Shown one piece after another: positions 1-9,720 of a stretch of 64,000 nucleotides of DNA. The stretch comes from Psychrobacter cibarius (lineage in GTDB: Bacteria > Pseudomonadota > Gammaproteobacteria > Pseudomonadales > Moraxellaceae), in contig NZ_JABASQ010000001.1 in NCBI RefSeq assembly GCF_016107535.1, forward strand, positions 62,001 through 126,000, read 5' to 3'. Positions within the stretch are counted from its first letter, which is position 1. Each line of letters begins with the position of its first letter. The position numbers and the translations under genes are program-made. Under the pieces are notes generated by a model that searched no databases, was not told the origin of the DNA, and saw only the letters and a program-made list of their open reading frames with translations.

Positions 1-96
1 TTTATGGCTGATGACTTTTGCATTTGCTCGTGATTTTGTGCGTAACTTACCTTGCAAAGCAATGCTGACTACCCCATCATGATGATAACTTTTCAT
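1..96 (-). CDS. Partial ORF, divergent from lpxL, truncated by window start
   Basis: An ATG at 94-96 on the minus strand opens 32 codons without a stop up to the window edge (N-terminus MKSYHHDGVVSIALQGK). It would be transcribed divergently from the acyltransferase gene. No clear ribosome binding site is seen. In related Moraxellaceae minC lies near this acyltransferase, and a short beta-rich start followed by a basic stretch would not contradict MinC, but that is a guess from context. The fragment is too short to assign. Confidence 0.35.
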   Translation of the reverse strand, partial: MKSYHHDGVVSIALQGKLRTKSRANAKVISHK

Positions 97-112
97 TATT
101 AGTAACAATTTT

Positions 113-1204
113 ATGAAAGCGCCTGAACAATACGATCCCAGCAAACCATCTACCAAAAGCAGCCTGCCACCATCAAGTACGCAGCAGCCTGCTAAGTCTC
201 CAGCGATACCTGCTGGCATGCCAACGATTACCCAAAATCATAAGCGCACAGCACCTATCGAAAAAAAGCCTTTTCAATGGCAGTTTTTGTTGCCTAAATA
301 TTGGGGCATTTGGCTATTGGCAGTAATGATCTTACCCATCATATATTTGCCGCTACGTTGGCAGTTTTGGCTGGGACGTCAGCTTGGCATATTTATCTAT
401 AAAATAGCAGGCTCACGTCGGCGTGATACGCTTATCAATTTGAAACTGGCTTTTCCAGAAAAGCCAGACGTCGAGCGCGAATTGATGGCAAAACAAGTCT
501 TTGTCAATCAGGGCATTGGTGTGTTTGAAACCTTATGTGCTTGGTATCGTCCAAATGTTTTTACTCGTACCGTTTCAATTTCAGGATTACAGCACGTTGT
601 CAATGCACAGAATGAGGGTCGTCCTGTCATTTTACTGGGCGCTCATTATACGATGCTTGATCTGGGCGGCATGCTCTGTACGCAATTTTTTCCGATGGAT
701 GGGATGTATCGTCCGCAGAATAACGCGCTACTTGATTGGTTTATTTACAATGGTCGTGCCAGTATTCTTAGCAAGCAAATAGCCAGTCGTGACATGCGCA
801 GTTTTGTTGAGTCAATTAAAGCTGGTCACGTGATTTGGTACTCACCTGACCAAGATTATGGTCTAAAACAAGGCGTCATGGCACCATTCTTCGGTGTGCC
901 AGCAGCGACTATTACAGCATCACGGCGCATGGCAAAATTGGGTGACAAGGCACATCCACCCGCATTGATGGCGCTGCATACTTACCGGCAGACACCAGAC
1001 AGCTTACCCAAAGGCAAACGCCCGCACTATCATCTAACGATTACCCCAGAAATTAAAAACTATCCAAGTAACGATGAATTGGCTGATGCGACGCGAGTCA
1101 ATGAGTTGCTAGAGGGGTTGATTCGTATTGATCCCACTCAGTGGATGTGGTTCCATCGTCGTTTCAAAAATGGTCCTGATGGTCGTACTGATATCTATAA
1201 GTAA
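113..1204 (+). CDS. lpxL: Lipid A biosynthesis acyltransferase (LpxL/HtrB family)
   Basis: Inner-membrane acyltransferase that adds a secondary acyl chain to the lipid A precursor, using acyl-ACP. The 363-residue protein has a proline/serine-rich disordered N-terminus (about residues 1-50) that is longer than usual, one membrane segment (about 60-80, WGIWLLAVMILPIIYLPL), then the acyltransferase domain. The catalytic HxxxxD motif is seen as GAHYTMLDLGG near residue 177, and a conserved YSPDQDYG block near residue 242. LpxL and LpxM paralogues cannot be separated from sequence by eye. The ATG at 113 follows an A/T-rich leader; a downstream start that removes the disordered tail is possible. 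Confidence 0.85.
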   Translation: MKAPEQYDPSKPSTKSSLPPSSTQQPAKSPAIPAGMPTITQNHKRTAPIEKKPFQWQFLLPKYWGIWLLAVMILPIIYLPLRWQFWLGRQLGIFIYKIAGSRRRDTLINLKLAFPEKPDVERELMAKQVFVNQGIGVFETLCAWYRPNVFTRTVSISGLQHVVNAQNEGRPVILLGAHYTMLDLGGMLCTQFFPMDGMYRPQNNALLDWFIYNGRASILSKQIASRDMRSFVESIKAGHVIWYSPDQDYGLKQGVMAPFFGVPAATITASRRMAKLGDKAHPPALMALHTYRQTPDSLPKGKRPHYHLTITPEIKNYPSNDELADATRVNELLEGLIRIDPTQWMWFHRRFKNGPDGRTDIYK

Positions 1205-1359
1205 GCGTGTATTGCTACGAAAGATCGCCAGAAAATTTGCTATACTTTGCAGCTTATATTTTTTATATTACTTACATATAAATAACAATGAATTTATAAC
1301 AAATTGAAAAACAAAACTTTTATAAATAAAACCTTGATGAACCACATAATGGATTTACC

Positions 1360-2460
1360 ATGAATAACACTCATATTTCTGATAACCAAAGTTCTAATAA
1401 CCAAGCTCCTGATCACTCAACGCAAGCCAAGCGCATTTTGACGGGCATCAAACCGACGGGTACCTTGCATTTAGGAAATTACGTTGGCGCGATTCGTCCA
1501 GCCATTCAGTCTATCCAAAACAGTGATGACGAAGCATTCTTTTTTTTAGCAGATTACCATGGCATTATCGGCTGTTATGATCCTGCTATTATTCATGAAT
1601 CGACCAAAGCCATTGCAGCGACTTGGCTTGCCTGTGGTCTGGATCCTGAACGCGTCACTTTTTACCGTCAATCAGATGTGCCGGAAATACCAGAGCTTGC
1701 TTGGATTTTGAACTGCTCATGTGCCAAAGGTTTAATGAATCGTGCTCATGCTTATAAAGCAGCTGTTGATATTAATATGAAAAAAGAAGACGTCGATCCT
1801 GACCAAGGTATTAATATGGGGTTGTTTGGCTACCCTGTACTCATGGCAGCAGATATCTTGATGTTTAATGCCACACATGTACCTGTCGGTCGCGACCAAA
1901 TTCAACATGTTGAAATGGCACGTGATATTGCTGGTACCTTTAATCATCGCTATAAAACGCTCTTTACCTTACCATCTGCGGTCGTAGATGACGATATCCC
2001 ATTACTAACGGGTTTGGATGGTCGCAAGATGAGTAAGAGCTATGGCAATACCATTCCGCTATTTGGTGATTCTAATCCACAAGTTAGCGCCGAAAAACAG
2101 ATGCATAAAGCCATCATGAAAATTGTGACCAACTCACAGTTACCTGCTGAGCCAAAAGACCCTGATGACTCTGCTATTTTTGAGATTTATAAAGCCTTTG
2201 CTACTCCTACAGAAATTGCTGATATGCGCGCGCAGTTCGCCGCTGGTATCGGCTGGGGCGATGCCAAACAAGCGTTGTTTGAGAAAATAAATACGGAAAT
2301 AGCACCCTTCCGCGAGCGTTATGAGCATCTTATGGCTAACCCAAAAGAGCTAGAAGAAATCTTACAAATGGGTGCAGAAAAAGCCCGTCGTCATAGCCGT
2401 AAGCAACTAGATAAAGCGCGCCGTGCGATTGGTATCCGTCCACTTGCCAAAATTAAATAA
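1360..2460 (+). CDS. trpS: Tryptophan--tRNA ligase
   Basis: Class I aminoacyl-tRNA synthetase that charges tRNA-Trp in the cytoplasm. The HIGH-like signature is [13 protein letters not shown] near residue 32, and the KMSKS loop is [10 protein letters not shown] near residue 222. The ATP/tryptophan-site block [11 protein letters not shown] and the [15 protein letters not shown] segment typical of TrpRS are both present. Length 366 is slightly above the usual 330-340 because of a 25-residue Asn/Gln-rich N-terminal tail. It stands 155 bp after lpxL and 35 bp before scpA, so trpS-scpA-scpB are probably cotranscribed. Confidence 0.95.
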   Translation: MNNTHISDNQSSNNQAPDHSTQAKRILTGIKPTGTLHLGNYVGAIRPAIQSIQNSDDEAFFFLADYHGIIGCYDPAIIHESTKAIAATWLACGLDPERVTFYRQSDVPEIPELAWILNCSCAKGLMNRAHAYKAAVDINMKKEDVDPDQGINMGLFGYPVLMAADILMFNATHVPVGRDQIQHVEMARDIAGTFNHRYKTLFTLPSAVVDDDIPLLTGLDGRKMSKSYGNTIPLFGDSNPQVSAEKQMHKAIMKIVTNSQLPAEPKDPDDSAIFEIYKAFATPTEIADMRAQFAAGIGWGDAKQALFEKINTEIAPFRERYEHLMANPKELEEILQMGAEKARRHSRKQLDKARRAIGIRPLAKIK

Positions 2461-2495
2461 TCATTTGATTATGTTAGCCAAGATGGATATTAAGC

Positions 2496-3425
2496 GTGCA
2501 GACTAAGCTAAAAAATGAACAATCGGCTTTACCAAAAGCCGCTCTTCTTCTAACTGTACCTCAAGCCTCTGATTCTTTAGATACTAAGCGCGCACAAGAC
2601 GGCTCATTTATTAATGATATGTCTTTGCGCATTTACCAGACATCCGTACAACATCTACCAGAAGATCTCTATGTGCCGCCGCAAGCCTTTGCCATTTGGC
2701 TTGAGCAGTTTGCCGGACCATTAGATTTCTTGCTATATTTGGTCAAAAAAAATAATGTTGATCTGACCCAAATGCCGATATTGCCCATTACTGAGCAGTA
2801 TTTGGCTTACATCAGCGAATTAGATACCGAGCATTTTGAATTGGCAGGCGATTATCTGTTGATGGCGTCCACGTTGATTGCCATTAAAACCGAGCTGTTG
2901 CTACCCAAGCCTGAAACTCCGAGCGATGAACGTGATCCAAAAGCAGAGCTGATTGAGCGCCTTGAAGAATATGCGCAAATCAAAGTAGCCAGTCAACGCT
3001 TAGATAATCTGGTGCGTCTTGAGCGTGATGTGTTTTTGGCCATGGTCAGTATGCCCGGTCAAGACGTCATGAATGCTGAACTACCTAGCTATTCGCCAAA
3101 CCTTTTGATTGACAGCCTATTTAAAATGCAACTGCAGCCCGATTATCAAATGCATACCATCAAAGTCGATGCTGTTCCCCTTGCTGATCGTATTGCCAGT
3201 ATTAGCCGACAGCTCAGCACGGATGGTGAGCACTCTTTTTATGAGCTACTAGATAAAACACAAGGTAAAATAGGTGTGGTTGTCAGCTTCGTCGCCATAC
3301 TAGAGCTGATAAAACGACAGTTGGTTGGTATCGTAAATACTGATTTAAAAAGTCATCCTACTACTGACAATAATGATGCTGAAGACAGTCATATTAAACC
3401 CTTAACGTTACAGTGGTTGGCATAG
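2496..3425 (+). CDS. scpA: Segregation and condensation protein A
   Basis: Kleisin subunit of the SMC-ScpAB condensin that links SMC heads and organises the chromosome. The family core begins near residue 65 (FAIWLEQFAGPLDFLLYLVKK) and contains the AGDYLLMASTLIAIKTELLLP helix; the C-terminal winged-helix ends with SFVAILELIKRQ. The open frame starts with GTG at 2496 in a region with no strong Shine-Dalgarno; the first 50 residues are not conserved in the family, so the true start may be further in (for example the Met of MSLRIYQTS). It is followed by scpB 67 bp later. Confidence 0.9.
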   Translation: MQTKLKNEQSALPKAALLLTVPQASDSLDTKRAQDGSFINDMSLRIYQTSVQHLPEDLYVPPQAFAIWLEQFAGPLDFLLYLVKKNNVDLTQMPILPITEQYLAYISELDTEHFELAGDYLLMASTLIAIKTELLLPKPETPSDERDPKAELIERLEEYAQIKVASQRLDNLVRLERDVFLAMVSMPGQDVMNAELPSYSPNLLIDSLFKMQLQPDYQMHTIKVDAVPLADRIASISRQLSTDGEHSFYELLDKTQGKIGVVVSFVAILELIKRQLVGIVNTDLKSHPTTDNNDAEDSHIKPLTLQWLA

Positions 3426-3492
3426 TTATTATCCATCTGTCTATTCCTATAAATATCGATACACATTATCATTTAAAAAGAGTCGCTTTCTA

Positions 3493-4107
3493 ATGACAGA
3501 TACTGACAATACCAAGCAAGATCATGACAAACCATCCTCATTATCTACCGCTTTACTGTCATTGACCGATGAACAGCGACAGCATCTAGAAGACTTAAGC
3601 AAGCATATCGAAGTGCTATTACATGCGTCAGAGACGCCCCTAACCGCCACTGTCTTAAGAAAACACCTGTCTTTAACGGCTAAAGAGCTAACACAGGCTT
3701 TGGCGCTACTAAGACAGCGCTTGGATATGGGCGTGCTAAGCTTGCACGAAACTGCCAGCGGTTATCGACTGCAAGTCGCGAATAACTATAGTGCTTTAAT
3801 TCAACGCGTCTTCCCGCAGCGCCAAGAACGCCTGAGCCAAGCCTTACTTGAGACGCTTAGTGTGATTGCTTACAAGCAGCCAGTGACTCGTAGCAACATA
3901 GAACACGTGCGCGGTGTGACGCTATCAAGCAATATACTGCGTCAACTATTTGATAAAGGCTGGATTGAAGAGAAAGGTTACAAAGAAACCTTGGGTCGCC
4001 CAGCATTGCTACATACCACGCCACAATTTTTAGATGCCTTTGGACTGAGTGAGTTGAGCGAGTTACCACCGATGCCAGATATAAGCGCCATCAAAGCAAT
4101 GTCTTAA
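3493..4107 (+). CDS. scpB: Segregation and condensation protein B
   Basis: Partner of ScpA; dimeric tandem winged-helix protein that completes the SMC-ScpAB complex. The 204-residue protein shows the family motifs ETASGYRLQV, LSQALLETLSVIAYKQPVTR and the EHVRGV block, ending with the ILRQLFDKGWIEEKGYKETLGRP winged helix. Length and order after scpA fit the family. The gene ends just before a strong hairpin terminator shared with the convergent lolA. Confidence 0.93.
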   Translation: MTDTDNTKQDHDKPSSLSTALLSLTDEQRQHLEDLSKHIEVLLHASETPLTATVLRKHLSLTAKELTQALALLRQRLDMGVLSLHETASGYRLQVANNYSALIQRVFPQRQERLSQALLETLSVIAYKQPVTRSNIEHVRGVTLSSNILRQLFDKGWIEEKGYKETLGRPALLHTTPQFLDAFGLSELSELPPMPDISAIKAMS

Positions 4108-4202
4108 GCCTTTAGAGCGTGAACCCTTTATAAATCATTAAGCATTTAAAACATAGTATAGAAGAGATTTAGCATTATTTTCCAGAGAACCTTTATTCAA
4201 AA

Positions 4203-4233
4203 AAAGACAGACCGCATAGGATCTGTCTTTTTT
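4203..4233. terminator. Bidirectional terminator between scpB and lolA
   Basis: A perfect 9-bp stem, AAAGACAGA at 4203-4211 pairing with TCTGTCTTT at 4222-4230, is flanked by A and T runs, so it can act on both strands. It lies between the convergent scpB and lolA genes. Confidence 0.85.
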
Positions 4234-4290
4234 ATTTAATCAATAAAGTCTTTGATTAGCCATTAATAATTGGCTCTTGATAACGACCTG

Positions 4291-4980
4291 TTATTGATTA
4301 ATAACATCAACGCCTTTTGGTGGCGTAAACTTAAACTGACTGCTACTAATGCTTGGGTTCAGTTTGATACCACTAAATTTGATGGAGGTGGTTTGACCAA
4401 GGCTATCATTTAGCACCATCATCACTGGCTTACCACCGCTAAAACTCATTGACAAGCTCTTAAAGCTGGCACTGTCTGATTTTGGGTACAGCACGTAGTA
4501 ATTTTTATTGTCATATGGCTGGGTAATTTTAAAATTCTTGTCAATTTGGCTTGGGTCGCCTGATAACAGCAGTGCTGGTGTATTGCCAACTTGGCTGTCA
4601 ACGTTTTGCTTGGTCGCTTGCTCTAAATCCTTGTCATAAACCCACATGGAGTTACCGTTAGCGACGATCAGTTGCTGTGATGGCGACTTTGTTTCCCAGC
4701 GGAAATTATTTGGGCGTTGTACACTCATCGTACCCGTAAAAGTACCACTGTTGGCACCTTTGGTCGTTTGGCTAAAGTTAGCCGTCATGCTTTTGGTATT
4801 TGTCAGCAGCTTGTTTAAACGTTTGGCAGCGGTCAAGTTATCAGCTGGTGCAGCAGTAGCTGATTGTGTCAATACCATCATCGGGGCTGCAACACCAAGC
4901 GATGTCATTAATACACCAGCTAAAGCACCGCCCATCATTTTTTGTTTTAAAGTTGTTTTGTTGGTTGATAAAGTCATCAT
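4291..4980 (-). CDS. lolA: Outer-membrane lipoprotein carrier protein LolA
   Basis: Periplasmic chaperone that carries lipoproteins from the LolCDE exporter to LolB at the outer membrane. A signal peptide with a hydrophobic core (GGALAGVLMTSLGVAAPMMV) ends near SATAAPADN at about residue 44. The mature part has LolA features: FSQTTKG near the N-terminus, the RPNNFRWE strand, VYDKDLEQ and the C-terminal FKFTPPKGVDVI. The signal peptide is long; an internal Met (MMGGAL, residue 15) is an alternative start. It is a single gene with its own terminator shared with scpB. Confidence 0.93.
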   Translation of the reverse strand: MMTLSTNKTTLKQKMMGGALAGVLMTSLGVAAPMMVLTQSATAAPADNLTAAKRLNKLLTNTKSMTANFSQTTKGANSGTFTGTMSVQRPNNFRWETKSPSQQLIVANGNSMWVYDKDLEQATKQNVDSQVGNTPALLLSGDPSQIDKNFKITQPYDNKNYYVLYPKSDSASFKSLSMSFSGGKPVMMVLNDSLGQTTSIKFSGIKLNPSISSSQFKFTPPKGVDVINQ

Positions 4981-5342
4981 AAATCCTCTCTAAAAATGCA
5001 TAATCGCTTAAAAATTGTCGCTTAAAAATAAGACATCTTATTAAAATTTTTGTTTTCCATAAATGTTTATCTAGCAACCATAAAACGGGTGCTCATAAAC
5101 AATGACAACAGTGTGCCAGTTTTTTTATTACACGCCTAGTCATGATTTGCAATCTTTACTACCGCTGCCATACACGCTTGTAACTACTCTTTTGACCATT
5201 TTTGTGATCATAAGTGGCTACACAATAATAAACCGCATGGATGGTGAGTTTTTTAACTATTCATTATTTCCTAACGTTATTTACTAATATTGTTTAGCAG
5301 CATAAAGCCAATTTAGTATCCATAACCCCTACGAAAATAACT

Positions 5343-5383
5343 AAAAAAAGCCCCTACTACCAAACGGTAATAGAGGCTTTTTA
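5343..5383 (-). terminator. Terminator after rpmA
   Basis: An imperfect stem (AAAAAGCCCCTACTACC against GGTAATAGAGGCTTTTT, loop AAAC) with terminal A/T runs lies 48 bp downstream of the rpmA stop on the minus strand. Confidence 0.75.
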
Positions 5384-5430
5384 GTCATCGGATTATTTTA
5401 GTCTTTGACTAAAACAACCTAGATGGGCAA

Positions 5431-5688
5431 TTATGCGCTTTCAACCATTACATAACGACGGTTGAACTTACCTTTGGTCGCAAACTTTACCACACCGTCA
5501 TTCAGTGCAAATAAAGTATGATCACGACCCATGCCAACGCCTTCGCCTGCGTGGAATTCTGTACCACGTTGACGAACGATGATGTTACCAGCTGTGATAG
5601 CTTGGCCACCAAAGATTTTAACGCCTAGCATTTTTGGGTTTGAATCACGACCATTACGGCTTGAACCGGCAGCTTTCTTATGTGCCAT
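5431..5688 (-). CDS. rpmA: 50S ribosomal protein L27
   Basis: Component of the large ribosomal subunit near the peptidyl transferase centre. The 85-residue sequence starts [16 protein letters not shown] and contains the invariant GVKIFGGQ and [18 protein letters not shown] blocks. It lies 91 bp after rplU in the usual rplU-rpmA operon. Confidence 0.98.
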   Translation of the reverse strand: MAHKKAAGSSRNGRDSNPKMLGVKIFGGQAITAGNIIVRQRGTEFHAGEGVGMGRDHTLFALNDGVVKFATKGKFNRRYVMVESA

Positions 5689-5779
5689 GGGAAAATCTCC
5701 TTGTTAATTTGACTTATCGCTGATGCGATAACTCTTAAGCGTTTAGTGCACTATTTAGCAGTAATTGCTAAGTGGATAA

Positions 5780-6091
5780 TTAGGCATTAATGGCTTTGAT
5801 TTTTAACAAGGTATACCATTGGCGGTGACCTTGCTCTTTGTGATAATGCTTACGACGGTTGTGCTTAACGATACGGATTTTTTCGCCGCGACCATGTTCA
5901 ACCACTTCAACTTCAACGCTAGCACCTTCAACGATAGGCTGACCGATTTTGACAGTTTCGCCGTCAACAATCATCAATACATCTTCGAATTTGATTGTTG
6001 CGCCAGTTTCTGCTTTTAGTAGTTCAACTTTAAGCAACTCATCGACAACTACACGGTGCTGTTTACCACCAGTTTTGATTACTGCGTACAT
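5780..6091 (-). CDS. rplU: 50S ribosomal protein L21
   Basis: Large-subunit ribosomal protein that binds 23S rRNA. The 103-residue sequence starts [14 protein letters not shown] and ends with the family signature [15 protein letters not shown] followed by LKIKAI. First gene of the rplU-rpmA operon; its promoter should be in the 550-bp gap shared with the divergent ispB. Confidence 0.98.
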   Translation of the reverse strand: MYAVIKTGGKQHRVVVDELLKVELLKAETGATIKFEDVLMIVDGETVKIGQPIVEGASVEVEVVEHGRGEKIRIVKHNRRKHYHKEQGHRQWYTLLKIKAINA

Positions 6092-6642
6092 TGTATGACT
6101 CCGTTTAACCCGTGTGCCGTGGCTGATGTTATACCAACGCTTTTACGACGAACACGACAGGGAAAAATTAAAGGCAAGATTTTACGGCTTTTTGCTCATA
6201 AAAGCAAGCCGTCTATCTCACTTGTTTGACTGGTTTTTGTAAGGCAGTTACACGAATAACCACCTCACTTTTTATTATATCTACTGCTGATTAAGAGCGC
6301 ATCCAAGATGCTACTCCAACAAAAAAACACTATATAATAATAGCGGCTATTATAACTTATATAATCAGCGACTTACAGCCTTTTATACATCTCTTAAATG
6401 AGCTTAAATGTCGCCGATAAATGACCATTAATTCTAGTGAAATTTCAGCCAACTTTTACAGTTTTTATGTCAATTTCTATATATAGTAAATCTTATTTAA
6501 AAGATAGGCGCGATGTTTTAGGCACGTTTTAACCCACAATCTAAAGGCATAGCTATGCTATTATAGAAAATAATGCCTTACCTATCTATAAAACTAAGGC
6601 TATAAAAAATTCTCTTTATTCTTATTAATATGACTATTTATT
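6092..6642. promoter_or_regulatory. Divergent promoter region rplU / ispB
   Basis: A/T-rich, no ORF that looks like a gene. It must hold the promoters for rplU-rpmA (left) and ispB (right). A perfect 17-bp palindrome, ATAATAGCGGCTATTAT, lies at 6337-6353 and includes -10-like TATTAT sequences on both strands. No specific regulator can be assigned. Confidence 0.5.
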
Positions 6643-7668
6643 ATGACCAGCATCCCTTCACATAAAACAGATTCAATGACTCAATCAACGCCTAATTATG
6701 CTTATATTCAAAGTATCGTGGCGGATGATTTTGAGATTATGGACAAGCAAGTATTCGGTAGTCTTAATTCCAAAGTTCAGCTGGTAATGAGCGTCTCACA
6801 GCATGTAATCAATGCTGGTGGTAAGCGCATGCGCCCGCTGATTACCTTGTTATGTGCACGCATGTTTGAGGACAAGCCCTCAGAAAAAGCCATGCATCTA
6901 GCCGCTATTACTGAAATGCTGCATACAGCGACCTTGGTTCATGACGATGTGATTGATGAGTCAGGACAGCGCCGTGGTAAGCCGACTGCTAATGCCACAT
7001 GGGATAATGCCACCGCGGTACTGGTCGGTGACTATCTGATTGCTCGCGCCTTTAATTTATTAGTTGGCTTCCAAAGCTTACCACTGTTGCAAGTATTCTC
7101 AGATGGCACCTGCGATATCGCTGAAGGCGAAGTATTGCAGCTCCAGCATCAGCACAACCCTGCTGCGACAGAAGAGGATTACTTGCGCATTATTGATGGT
7201 AAAACCTCGCGGCTGTTTATGATGGCGACTCAAGGCGCTGCAATTTTACAAGACAGAATAGAGCATATGCAGGCTTTAGGCGATTTTGGTCAGCACTTTG
7301 GCAATGCTTTTCAAATTATCGATGATGTGCTCGACTATAGTGGTGATAGTGAGGTAATGGGCAAAAATTTAGGAGACGACCTCGCTGAAGGCAAGCCAAC
7401 CCTGCCGACCATCAAAGCGCTTGAGCTGCTCAAAGACAGCGACATCGAAGGCTATGAACAGTTGCGTGTCGCCGTACAAACTGGAAAGACACCGAACGCT
7501 GAACAACTTATTGAGTTAGTGCGCCGCTCAGGATCATTAGATTACTGTAAGCAGCGAGCTTGGGAAGAAACCAAGCTGGCGCAACAAGCACTGAGTACGT
7601 TACCTGACAATCGTTATCGCACAGGCTTATATCAATTGACTGAATTGGCTAGCGCACGCTTGCTGTAG
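6643..7668 (+). CDS. ispB: Polyprenyl (octaprenyl) diphosphate synthase
   Basis: Trans-prenyltransferase that elongates farnesyl diphosphate with isopentenyl diphosphate to make the ubiquinone side chain. Both Asp-rich motifs are visible: LVHDDVIDES near residue 100 and QIIDDVLDY near residue 226, with GGKRMRP before the first one and GKTSRLF between them. The divergent pairing with rplU-rpmA is the usual gammaproteobacterial arrangement for ispB. The first codon at 6643 adds 11 residues to a second possible start (MTQSTPN at 6676). Confidence 0.94.
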   Translation: MTSIPSHKTDSMTQSTPNYAYIQSIVADDFEIMDKQVFGSLNSKVQLVMSVSQHVINAGGKRMRPLITLLCARMFEDKPSEKAMHLAAITEMLHTATLVHDDVIDESGQRRGKPTANATWDNATAVLVGDYLIARAFNLLVGFQSLPLLQVFSDGTCDIAEGEVLQLQHQHNPAATEEDYLRIIDGKTSRLFMMATQGAAILQDRIEHMQALGDFGQHFGNAFQIIDDVLDYSGDSEVMGKNLGDDLAEGKPTLPTIKALELLKDSDIEGYEQLRVAVQTGKTPNAEQLIELVRRSGSLDYCKQRAWEETKLAQQALSTLPDNRYRTGLYQLTELASARLL

Positions 7669-8288
7669 TCAGTATGGTCGTAACAGCTGTCAATACTTGC
7701 GGCTAGCAGCCATTAGCTGTTGGTAAAGACCATTGATGAGTAATTGTGTTAATGGTCACAGTTAATAGTTGCTAAAGTTTTTGTTTTGTTGGCAAACCTT
7801 ATTTATCATTCATTAAAGACCTTACAATCTATATGGTTATGCCATTTTCACAAAAGTTTACAATTATTTCTCATTGGCCGTTGTATGACTGTACATTAGC
7901 TGTTAGTGAAGATGGCGCTTGCCATGACAGCATTTAATGCATTCACGAAAGCTGATATTACGATTTCTAACTATAAATCCTGCGCTCAACTACTTGACTG
8001 TGGGGTTATCCCGATAGTTTATAATTACTCGTTAACTTTACTAATCAAGGTTGTGGTTTGGCTACAGCTTTGATGCTTAAGATTCTTACACCGATACTTG
8101 ATACTTATATTGCTATTAGAGATTCTAATAGTGATGTTTGGCTAAATTCATATTATTAAGAACAAATTTAGCCGAGAAAGTAAAGATCATTAGAATCAAC
8201 ACCCATTTTTATATTCAATACGCTTAGATTTATTGATAAACTTTTTATACTGTCATTACTTATTTTATACCTATTGCCGAGGACATTG
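7669..8288 (+). promoter_or_regulatory. Upstream region of RND operon with two inverted repeats
   Basis: No convincing gene is seen in this 620-bp gap. Two inverted repeats stand out close to the efflux operon: a perfect 8-bp repeat with 3-bp spacer at 8113-8131 (CTATTAGA / TCTAATAG) and a 9-bp repeat at 8140-8173 (GGCTAAATT / AATTTAGCC). They are reasonable candidates for a repressor operator or an mRNA structure, but no regulator gene is adjacent. Confidence 0.5.
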
Positions 8289-9686
8289 ATGAAGCACTCT
8301 ACTCTTGCGCTTGTAATAGCATCTGTACTATCTGGAGCTGTACTGATTGGCTGTGACAAAAACGAGGACGCCGCTGGCGCAGATGCCGCACAGCAGCAGA
8401 TGCCGCCTGCGGTTGTTAACGTCCAGACTGTCACGCTCGATACTGTACCCCAAGTACAGACTTTTTCTGGACGTACCACGGCTTATCAGACTGCCGACGT
8501 CCGCCCACAAGTTAATGGCGTTATTGACGAAGTATTGTTCCGTGAAGGCGGCAACGTCAAAAAAGGCCAGCCACTTTATCGTATCAATACTGATAACTAC
8601 GCTTCTTCTGTCACCAGTGGTCAGGCAGCAGTGCAACAAGCACAAGCAAATTACCAGACAGCACAAGCAAATAATGCCAATGCAAAAGCCGAGCTAGCCA
8701 GCCGTCAGGCATCATTAGCACAAGCGCAAAATGATTTACAGCGCTTACAAGGCTTGGTCAGCATCGACGCCATCTCAAAGCAGCAGTATGAGCAAGCACA
8801 AACACAAGTACGTACTGCACAAGCAGCGGTACAAAGTGCGGCCGCCGCTGTTGGACAGACACAAGCAGGCATCGAAAGTGCAAAAGCAGGCATTCAAACT
8901 GCTCAAGCGGGTTTGGATGCTAGCAACCTAGATCTTAACCGTACCATCGTACGTGCCCCGCTGTCGGGTCGTACTGACCGCTCTAGTGTCACTGCTGGTA
9001 CTTTGGTCAGCGCAGGTCAAGCTGATCCGCTGGTGACTATCTCACGCTTAGATCCTATCTATGTTGATATCAGCCAATCATCCTCTGAGCTATTAAAGCT
9101 GCGTCAGCAAATCGCTGAAGGCAAAGCACAGCCGGGTATGAATTCGGTTGAGTTGGTATTAGAAGATGGCTCAGTCTACCCAGCACGCGGCAAGCTTGCT
9201 TTATCTGAAGCAAAGGTTGACGAGTCAACAGGCGCTGTGACCTTGCGTGCTATTTTCCCAAACAGCAATAACATCTTGCTGCCTGGTATGTATGTGACGG
9301 CACGTTTGACACAGAGCGTGATTACCAATGCTGCATTGGTACCGCAAAGCGCCGTAATGCGTACACCGAAAAGTGAGACGCAAGTTTACATCGTTGATGA
9401 AAATAATAAAATCCAAGTACGTCCTGTCACTATTAATGGCACTTATAAAGGCCAGTGGGTTGTCACTGACGGCTTACAAGCAGGGGACAAGATAGTTGTT
9501 ATCGGCGGCTCAAAAGTTAAGCCTGAACAAGAGGTGGTCGTTAAGCCATTAGAGAATCCAAACCCAGCACCAGCTAAAGAAGGTGCCTCTAATGCCCAGA
9601 CGCCGCCGCAAGCTGCTAAAGCGATGGATAAGCCAGCTAGCAAAGATGCCACTGCTCAGAAACAAGCAGAGTCTACCGCTAACTAA
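8289..9686 (+). CDS. acrA: RND efflux periplasmic adaptor subunit (AcrA/AdeI type, lipoprotein)
   Basis: Membrane fusion protein that bridges the inner-membrane RND pump and the outer-membrane channel. It begins with a lipoprotein signal peptide and lipobox (LSGAVLIGC near residue 19 with the start chosen here). Then come the lipoyl half (QTADVRPQVNGVI), a long alpha hairpin rich in Gln/Ala (QAQANYQTAQ repeats), the second lipoyl half (TIVRAPLSGRT) and the beta-barrel. The C-terminal 45 residues are a low-complexity Pro/Ala/Lys tail. The ATG at 8289 is chosen over an upstream TTG at 8274 because GAGGA lies at 8279-8283 at the right distance and because it places the signal peptide at the very N-terminus. 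Confidence 0.93.
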   Translation: MKHSTLALVIASVLSGAVLIGCDKNEDAAGADAAQQQMPPAVVNVQTVTLDTVPQVQTFSGRTTAYQTADVRPQVNGVIDEVLFREGGNVKKGQPLYRINTDNYASSVTSGQAAVQQAQANYQTAQANNANAKAELASRQASLAQAQNDLQRLQGLVSIDAISKQQYEQAQTQVRTAQAAVQSAAAAVGQTQAGIESAKAGIQTAQAGLDASNLDLNRTIVRAPLSGRTDRSSVTAGTLVSAGQADPLVTISRLDPIYVDISQSSSELLKLRQQIAEGKAQPGMNSVELVLEDGSVYPARGKLALSEAKVDESTGAVTLRAIFPNSNNILLPGMYVTARLTQSVITNAALVPQSAVMRTPKSETQVYIVDENNKIQVRPVTINGTYKGQWVVTDGLQAGDKIVVIGGSKVKPEQEVVVKPLENPNPAPAKEGASNAQTPPQAAKAMDKPASKDATAQKQAESTAN

Positions 9687-9720
9687 TTCCATTCAAAGAT
9701 AGGAAGACTAGGAATATACT

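Noticed and set aside
5102..5287. 61-codon ORF on the plus strand after lolA
   Set aside because: Low-complexity hydrophobic reading in an A/T-rich gap that must hold the lolA promoter; no ribosome site or recognisable family.
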